Of a DNA stretch of 23,157 nt, positions 17,632 through 23,157 are shown piece by piece. Numbering within the stretch: the stretch's first letter is position 1; every line of letters starts with the position of its first letter. Below the pieces are notes generated by a model. It was not told where the DNA came from, did not search any database, and saw only the letters and a list, made by a program, of their open reading frames with translations. Made by a program: the position numbers and the translations under genes. Source of the stretch: Bremia lactucae (lineage: Eukaryota > Oomycota > Peronosporomycetes > Peronosporales > Peronosporaceae); NCBI RefSeq assembly GCF_004359215.1, contig NC_090617.1, positions 4,135,398 through 4,158,554 on the forward strand, given 5' to 3'.

Positions 17632-18158
17632 TGTAAGCGGACACGTCTTAATGCGGCCACGCTCTACTTAGTCGCACCCCCAGCACAGCAAGGAAGCGGT
17701 TTGGCCGTCTACTCTCGTCTGCCGTGGGGAAGTTCTGGTGGGCGCCTTAGTTACCTAAACCAACGCACAAATTTTCTGGTGAAGTGTCGTCGCGGGAGCG
17801 GTGATCCGATTCCTCGTGCGCACTTATTAAGTAGGAAGTAGTTTACAGACTAATTTCTATTTAATCGTAATAAATATAAATACCTTTTTTACCAATCATA
17901 AAATGTCATCTCTGCAGAAAGCACTAATATGTATTGCGAGCGCATCATTTTAATAACTCGCGTAACGGATGACGCTTGGCTTCATCCCTCCTTATGTGAA
18001 TGCACCTATATGCATCACATACAAAAGCGTTGGTCACAAATGTGACCACGCCCGAGTGGTGGGTCTAATTACATTATTTAAGTAATTGACCATCCCCTTA
18101 AGTACACAAATTTTACATAATGGGACTGTGTACATTAAAGCAACTTTAGCCCGTTACA
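17632..18158 (-). repeat. E3 3' LTR (527 bp)
   Basis: On the minus strand it begins TGTAACGGGCTAAAG and ends GTCCGCTTACA, keeping TG...CA ends. The left edge is fixed by the break in E2 integrase, the right edge by the polypurine tract. It has little similarity to the other LTRs beyond the terminal TGTAACGGG. Positions 18025-18060 hold a TGGTCACA/TGTGACCA inverted pair. Confidence 0.75.
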
Positions 18159-18176
18159 CCATCCCCCCTTTAAGAA
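18159..18176 (-). promoter_or_regulatory. E3 polypurine tract
   Basis: The minus strand reads AAAGGGGGGATGG directly upstream of the LTR start TGTAACGGG, the expected position of the plus-strand DNA primer for a minus-oriented element. Confidence 0.7.
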
Positions 18177-18310
18177 CGAATTTACATTTTGAAATTCGTC
18201 AAAGAGAAAGAAGGAACTGCGAGATGCTTTACGCGCCTCCTAGTTCTCTCAGTCACTTCAGCGACCTGTGTTTGCATACATCGCGCCAAAGATGCCACAA
18301 AAGGGGCAAC

Positions 18311-19779
18311 ATGGGTGGGTCGTCTCCGAAGACACGCACTAAGCGCACATGACGCGTAAATACGCCGGTAGCGTCTAATGCCTTAGTCGAAACGCCGACA
18401 GCTACTGCTGCTGTCGCGTTAACGGGGCTTAAGGATCCATCCCACTTTAACAGTAAGAATGCTGATCATTCCTCATTGTCGACTACAATAAGTCGACCCC
18501 GTGCCCGTTCCTCTATAGTAGTGATCACAACTAGCTAATCAGGAAGGATGATGGCCGCATTATTGCCCATTCAAACTTTTATCATTGCTCATAACATGGA
18601 GACAGCAACATTTACAAATGCTGTCTCGTCGTCTGCGCTAAATAGCGCAGCAACCTATGATAAAAGCGCTGCCCATAAAGGCGTAGCCGCTTCTCCGTTG
18701 GGTAAGACCACAACGTCTATCGCTCAGACCATTATCCATAATGGTTTTGCCATAGAGAATTCTGTGACTAAAGCTCCGCCGAAGACACGTGAACGTGCTC
18801 AGTCGGTGTCACGAGACAGTCGTTTAAAACGTGGCTATGTGACGGGTGGTATATCAACGATGTCCCTCCATCTCAATGGTCTCGTTTAAACGGGCCAAGA
18901 GCGTGGTTTCTAGAGCGCACTCTTCTAGACACTCATCAACATTTTGGCGTCTTCAAATCACGGAAGGCTCAGGGAAAATTGGTTGGGCGTATTTTCCCGA
19001 TACCAGTCGTGTTGCGTTCAAATGAAACGCCCGACCAGCACGAAGCGGAATTCGCGCGCCACATTTATCCGCATTCTGATGCGATGAAACAGCGGTCGCA
19101 GCGAATTAGTTTCGCCCGCCTGCGTATGAAAGAAATTATGGGAGGTACTGTACCCCCTGTTTCTTCTCACAACGCGGCTTCTGCTAGTCTATTTGAGACT
19201 GGCAAAGAAGCCTCAGCTGGCGCTCCTTTCCATGAGCAGCCACCAAGCCGGGAACATCAATACGTAGGGTATCGATCGGTTCCCAAGAGTCAAAACTCTT
19301 CGGATTACCTTTCCACTGGACGAGGATCTGATACTTTTGCCTCACGTAGCGGTGGGCAAGCAACTTTCCAACAAGGAAGCGTTGATATCCACTCGCATCC
19401 ATCAGTACAGGCGGCGTCCGATAGGAGTGGCGATCTCGCCCACCTACTCGTGGCTGCCTTACCTTCGTCCGTTTAGTCGCAGGCGTTAAGCGCTGCTGAA
19501 CGTCGAATTGTGGATCTCGAGGGTCAAGTCTTCCGACTGAACTCGGATCTTTATGGTGTCCGAGCGGAGGCTTGTTAGGATTATGAACGCCTGAAGACTC
19601 GCTTGAACCTTCTGAAGAAGATAATGCTGAGGGATTCGCGTTATGCGCGTGATGTTCCTCGCTCTCCTAGTCCTCTTTATGGTGGAAGGAGTCGATCGGC
19701 TGAAAGTTTTTCGCCTTCTCCGTCCCCCTCACCCGAACGACGCTCGACTCACAGTCGGCGTCACCATCGGTCTCCTTAG
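18311..19779 (+). pseudogene. E3 antisense ORF: low-complexity N-terminus, coiled coil, RS/SP tail
   Basis: About 490 codons opposite to E3 pol. ATG 18311 gives MGGSSPKTRTKRT; an upstream in-frame ATG at 18224 is possible. A Ser/Thr/Ala-rich part reaches 18838 with stops at about 18350 and 18535. A frameshift near 18840 leads to a long open stretch to TAG 19474-19476 (WSRLNGPRAWFLERTLLDTH, RISFARLRMKEIMGG). Past that stop is a coiled coil (LSAAERRIVDLEGQVFRLN, YERLKTRLNLLKK) and an Arg/Ser/Pro tail (SPSPLYGGRSRSAE) ending at TAG 19777-19779. From 19184 on it overlaps pol antisense. It is not alignable with the E1/E2 aORFs by eye, but position and layout are the same. Confidence 0.68.
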
Positions 19780-20260
19780 ATGGATGGGGGTATGTGACCT
19801 CATTTGGGTCTTCATACCGTTTCAGACGACCCACGTAAAATAAGGGGTGCGTCTTCATATACGGGGGAAGGGTGAGCCTATAATTTAGGTCTCCAACCTC
19901 TTCTACCACCGTAAAGGGTCCACTGAAACGCGGCAACAACTTCGTAGTACCTCCAGGAAAAACAAAAATTGCATTTTGAAGGTAGGTAGCAGTACTTAAT
20001 TGTACTTTTTTACCCACTCTAAGCGTTCGTTATTTTTGCGACCATTTCGGTCCGCATATTTTTTTTTGTTTTTCCTGTGCGCTTGCCATTGCATCATGGA
20101 CTTTTCGTGTGATGGCTAATCGCTCATCACAAAGCGTTGAGCCTGGCGCATGCTTGTAGCATCAAACTCGCCTATGACACCGCCAGGGGTCGGTTATAGG
20201 ACGTAGTTCTATTGACCACTGCAAAATTGGCAGGGTCGCTAGGGCAAGTTTCCGTCGTTG
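19184..20260 (-). pseudogene. E3 pol C-terminus: integrase C-terminal domain, linker, chromodomain
   Basis: On the minus strand, KVHDAMASAQEKQKKY and YADRNGRKNNERL (about 20120-20030, one frameshift) lead to 20017-19670 with KLLPRFSGPFTVVEEVGDLN and HPLFYVGRLKRYED, a typical Gypsy integrase C-terminus. After a single TAG (19669-19667) the same frame continues through a Ser/Pro/Asn-rich linker to RTPPVLMDASG. The chromodomain is at 19378-19232 (FLVGKLLAHR, VQWKGNPKSFDSWEP, DVPGLVAAH). The stop is at 19186-19184. All 600 bp from 19779 to 19184 are also coding on the other strand. Confidence 0.85.
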
Positions 20261-20300
20261 TCATAATACCCTCGCAGGTCATCGTCATATTGACAAAACT

Positions 20301-20973
20301 ATGTCCCATCAGCACGCGGTTTCTTCCAAGGACGGATCTGACTACCCTTTTAAAGAATCCCTAAAATATGTTTGTGGTCACGAACCAGATTCTCATGTTG
20401 AATCGGAAGTTTCTCATGACGGCTCCGAATATCCTCAAAACTACGATGAGCTGACGACAGCTCATCGCGAACAGCCTGATACTTCCGTTCGTACTCCAAC
20501 ATGGAGTACGCACTCTTTGAACGGTCTTCCAACCGTTCGATATAGTGAGCTTGCACCGTCTGCTCTAACGAGCGACGCTTACCGCGCGCGTGATCAAGTC
20601 CCTCCTCCAAAATGGAGGAAGTGATCGAGCTTGTCGATTTTCGAATCTAGATCCGACACATGGGTCGGATCTAATTATCCCACCTCCATCCCAACCATTG
20701 GTGATTTCCCACGGTGGTCAACGCTTCCTTGTGGAACGTATCCAAAACCAACGTGATGTGAAGGGGCAGCAAACGAGGTATCTTGTTCGCTGGCGCGGTT
20801 ATCCACTTTCATATGACAGCTAGGAGCCCCGTTCCCAGCTGATTGTTGACGTTGAAGGCCTCGTCCATCAGTATAACGATTCTCATCCGACGGATCAGAA
20901 CGTCCATCGGAATACACGCGCCCCTGGCGCTTGTAAATCGATTGCAAAACGTCAATCGCATCGCGCATCTTGA
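20301..20973 (+). pseudogene. E2 pol C-terminus: linker and chromodomain with Trp-to-stop
   Basis: 20301-20624 is an open Ser/Asp/Glu/His-rich linker. After a frameshift, 20590-20973 holds IIPPPSQPLV (E1: IFPPLPHPLM) and a chromodomain at 20725-20874. It reads RFLVERIQNQRDVKG, YLVRWRGYPLSYDS, TAG at 20821-20823, then EPRSQLIVDVEGLVHQY. The stop replaces the invariant Trp of SWEP. The tail NVHRNTRAPG matches E1 NVHRRTSAS, and the stop is at 20971-20973. Confidence 0.82.
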
Positions 20974-21953
20974 TATAGATGCGAGCCCTTCCTCAGACAG
21001 GGATCACCCCACGTGAGGCATGGAAGTCCTGCTTCACGTGACAACCGATGCAATTTATACCTTGCACCGGTTGGAGTTTGTTTCTCAACCTTAACCCGAA
21101 TCGCGTTAGTCTTTGAAGCCGGGCTTCGCGTCCAATATCTTTTACATTTGAATTAACGCGCTCCAGGCTTGCATAAGCGAGACTTTATCTCGCTTATTGT
21201 TGCCACTTTACCATCGATGCTTAAGAAAAGCATCGAGATAGAAATCTTCCTCAGCGCGAAAGCTCTTCGCGCTAGGATCAAGCCCATGGAGCTTTGTCGC
21301 AATAAATAATGGATATATATTGTGAAGAGTAGTCTCTCCAGACAAGCATTTCATTAGCTGCTCGGGCAAAAGCCACGGCTTCTTCTCAGGGGGCAAGACG
21401 AGACAGTGTCTACGATCCCCTAAGTGGTACTCACTGAAGCAGGGGTACCACAAGAAGTATCTACGATCCCTTGAGTGGTACCCACTGAAGCAGGAGTACC
21501 ACGAGAACTTTTAATATGATGGCTTACGCCATCGTCATCACCACGCACAAAAATATGTGCGGGTGACGGCACGGGAAACGGTGCTGGCGATGAAGAACCA
21601 TCGTCATCATCGGAACCGAACATGCTGTAACGAATGCTACCAGCACGTCTACTCGAATGAGCCCCCTAATTCGTAGGCTCATAAGCAACCGCCTGACGAT
21701 GATTAGGCGACTGTTCTGCTCTCCCCGAGTCGGCCATTTCGTCTGACTCGCATTCGAAGTGGACCTCTAAAGAGAGGTCGCATTCACGTGGTGTATCACC
21801 ACGTGCACACGCAACATTTAGAGTTGCGGGAGATGATGACACTACGGCAGACGGAACGTCTGTCGAACGGAATAATAATGCGTCGCAAGCGGCTGGATGA
21901 ACCGCACCCGGAGGCGCCGCACTATTCGCATACCGCATGGACTTGTTAACCAT
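20350..21953 (-). pseudogene. E2 antisense ORF (aORF)
   Basis: Minus strand. ATG 21953 opens MVNKSMRYANSAAPPG and runs to a stop at 21668-21666. The same frame continues (MFGSDDDDGSSSPAPFPVP, then 17-residue repeats) to 21420. A frameshift leads to 21453-21208 with EKKPWLLPEQLMKCLSG, AEEDFYLDAFLKHRW (DAF...W at 21234-21211) and, after TAA, KVSLMQAWSAL. The segment 20968-20675 is antisense to the chromodomain. 20610-20350 is a strong coiled coil (RSLEQTVQAHYIERLEDR, YERKYQAVRDELSSAHRS). The N-terminus and the DAF/HRW/QAW block match E1. The start is 117 bp from the 3' LTR. Confidence 0.66.
21409..21510 (-). repeat. Two 51-bp tandem units inside the E2 aORF
   Basis: Units 21409-21459 and about 21460-21510 start TCTACGATCCC on the plus strand and differ at a few bases. 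They encode 17-residue repeats (GTPASVGTTQGIVDT type) in the antisense ORF. The position corresponds to the 36-bp repeats of E1, but the unit is unrelated. Confidence 0.8.
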
Positions 21954-22003
21954 GCGATAGAATTAAAAATGAGGGCTCTTACCAATCGTCATCCTTTTTA
22001 ATA

Positions 22004-22070
22004 AAGTGGTCTTATTGTTACCACTCTACCTAATGACAGTCAAAGTGATTGTCGTTTATGGGAGGGGTGA
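22004..22070 (+). promoter_or_regulatory. Hairpins and polypurine tract before the E2 3' LTR
   Basis: AGTGGT...ACCACT at about 22005-22027 and GACAGTCA-AAG-TGATTGTC at about 22036-22054 can form two stems. GGGAGGGGTGA (22060-22070) is the polypurine tract directly before TGTAACGAAG. The same arrangement appears inverted at 23089-23157, with compensating stem sequences. Confidence 0.65.
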
Positions 22071-22506
22071 TGTAACGAAGTGTATCGTAACATGAAATTT
22101 ACAATTAAAGGTTGTTAGTTAATATATTATCTAAAAGGTAGAGAATATTTGGAGAATATTACTTTTTATGGTAATATTCTAAAGGCTTACCATAGATATA
22201 GACCATTATATCTACTTTCTCCGGGGTCCAGTCAGCGCTGGACGCGCGCAAAGAGAAATACAGATAATATTTTTAGTTCATATTTTGTATTAGCTTATAA
22301 TCAAGCTAGTATTAAGTGGATAGACAAGAAGAACTTAATCATATAAATACAGTTTTCATTTAGCCCTCTCTAAAACAAGTGTTTTGAAGAGAAGACTTCC
22401 TCTGCACTTACTAGTGTTAGTGAAGTGACGTGACGCACCACTCGCACTGAGGCAGTGCGAAGTGCACTTGTACTGAAGCAGTACAAGACGGCAGTGACTC
22501 GTTACA
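22071..22506 (+). repeat. E2 3' LTR (436 bp)
   Basis: Starts TGTAACGAAGTGTATCG and ends GTGACTCGTTACA. It aligns with the E2 5' LTR over its whole length with many substitutions. The conserved word CAGTCAGCGCTGGACGCGCG lies at about 22231, inside a GTCCAG...CTGGAC stem. Confidence 0.82.
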
Positions 22507-22645
22507 ACGAGCTTGTATGACTCCTTTAGTTGTGAAGTACTGCAGAAGTCTGATAGTTTAATAGAACAAATTCGATAATTCTACCTTGGACATTAGGAGC
22601 GCGGTAGCTCCGCAACAGACTCACAAAATCGCTTCATACCGGCGA
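22507..22645. other. 139-bp spacer between two inverted LTRs
   Basis: No ORF or repeat is seen. It separates the plus-oriented E2 3' LTR from the minus-oriented E4 3' LTR. Confidence 0.5.
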
Positions 22646-23088
22646 TGTAACGGGGCACTACGACTTGTGCTGCTTCAGTACGAAGTCCACTTCGCACTGC
22701 TTCAGTTGCGAGTGGTGCGTCACGTCAATTCACGTACACTAGTACGTGCAGAGGAAGACTTCTCTTAAGGCAACTAGCTTTAAGAGGGTAAAATGAAAAC
22801 TGTATTTAATATAATTAAGTGTCTCTTGTTCTATTTTTGTAAATGCTAACTTAATTATAATCTAATACTAAGCATGTAAATGAATTCTTATCTCTATCTT
22901 ATCTGTAACTCTCTCTTTGATTATTCCAACAGCTGATTAGTCTGCGGGATAAATTGGTAAAATGGTCTATACCTATTTCTGAATATTACTACAGAAAGTA
23001 ATATCCTCCAAATATTATCTACCTTTTAGATAATTTATTAATTAACAGCCTTTAAGTGTTAATTTCATGTACGATACACCCCGTTACA
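22646..23088 (-). repeat. E4 3' LTR (443 bp)
   Basis: On the minus strand it starts TGTAACGGGGTGTATCG and ends GTAGTGCCCCGTTACA, with the cleanest terminal inverted repeats of this LTR family here. It is inverted relative to 22071-22506. It lacks the CAGCGCTGGACGCGCGC word, having CAGCTGTTGGAATAATC at that place. Confidence 0.82.
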
Positions 23089-23157
23089 TCACCCCTCCCT
23101 TAAACGACAATCACTCTGAGTGTCATTGGATGGAGTGGTCGCTATGTGACCACTTAA
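22646..23157 (-). mobile_element. E4: 3' end of a minus-strand Gypsy element running off the window
   Basis: The LTR at 22646-23088 is preceded on the minus strand by the polypurine tract AAGGGAGGGGTGA (23101-23089). Next come hairpin sequences homologous to those upstream of the E2 3' LTR, up to the window edge. Its internal region lies outside the window, and no coding part is visible. Confidence 0.78.

Larger units (their letters stand above)
17632..20290 (-). mobile_element. E3: nested Gypsy element, 5' half missing
   Basis: Minus-strand element inserted in E2 integrase. From its 3' end: LTR 17632-18158, polypurine tract, antisense ORF (here on the plus strand), and pol ending in integrase C-terminus and chromodomain. 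Recognisable E3 sequence stops near 20290, where E2 pol linker sequence resumes. Its 5' LTR, gag and most of pol are gone. The LTR family differs from those of E1 and E2. Confidence 0.75.
13240..22506 (+). mobile_element. E2: chromodomain Ty3/Gypsy element interrupted by E3
   Basis: The 5' part is 13240-17631 (LTR, gag, protease, RT, RNase H, integrase N-terminus). The 3' part is about 20291-22506 (pol linker and chromodomain, antisense ORF, polypurine tract, 3' LTR). E3 lies between, and E2 integrase core and C-terminus are missing, so a deletion accompanied or followed the nesting. The two LTRs are of one family but clearly diverged. The 5-bp flanks (CAGCC and ACGAG) do not match, so joining both halves into one element is likely but not proven. 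Confidence 0.7.

Noticed and set aside
18979..19476. Plus ORF taken alone as a 5' gag of a plus-strand element
   Set aside because: It has no zinc knuckle. It lies beside the 3' LTR and polypurine tract of a minus-strand element and overlaps that element's chromodomain, so it is better read as the antisense ORF of E3.
1..23157. CRISPR arrays, bacterial operons, tRNA or rRNA genes
   Set aside because: No regularly spaced identical repeats and no tRNA or rRNA signatures were seen; introns, mitochondrial targeting and LTR elements show nuclear eukaryotic DNA.

Overview
The window looks like a gene-to-repeat transition in an oomycete nuclear genome, probably a downy mildew or Phytophthora relative. 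The organism call is an inference. It rests on tightly packed host genes, two very short introns (55 and 78 nt, both with GTACGT donors and CAG acceptors), a eukaryotic CDT2-type WD40 protein, a mitochondrial acetylornithine aminotransferase, and chromodomain-bearing Ty3/Gypsy elements.

Bases 1-4133 hold three host genes: the 3' part of a tyrosine/glycine-rich repeat protein (+, truncated by the window edge), an intronless CDT2/DTL homologue (+), and a three-exon acetylornithine aminotransferase (-) that converges on CDT2 with only 75 bp between their stop codons. A 68-bp hairpin lies just upstream of the aminotransferase promoter.

From 4449 to the right edge the sequence is almost entirely decayed LTR retrotransposons. 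E1 (4449-11991, +) is complete and flanked by the 5-bp target duplication TATCA. S1 (12019-12567, -) is a solo LTR of the same LTR family. E2 (13240-22506, +) has a different LTR family. It is interrupted by E3 (17632 to about 20290, -), which sits inside E2 integrase and has lost its 5' half. E4 (22646-23157, -) begins at the right edge with its 3' LTR facing the E2 3' LTR. E1 and E2 have the normal order gag (zinc knuckle), protease, reverse transcriptase, RNase H, integrase, chromodomain. All pol frames carry stops, frameshifts or deletions.

The most interesting feature is shared by E1, E2 and E3. Between the end of pol and the 3' LTR each carries a further long coding region on the strand opposite to pol. 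It begins 117-174 bp from the 3' LTR, runs back toward pol, and overlaps the pol 3' end (chromodomain and linker) tail to tail. E1 and E2 versions are alignable in the antisense frame with identical spacing of conserved residues. In E3 the overlap is clearest: one strand reads integrase C-terminus, linker and chromodomain, while the other reads a coiled coil and an Arg/Ser/Pro-rich tail. This suggests an ambisense retrotransposon architecture, comparable in position to the antisense ORFs of plant Tat-lineage elements but with overlap onto pol. I do not know of a description of it in oomycetes.
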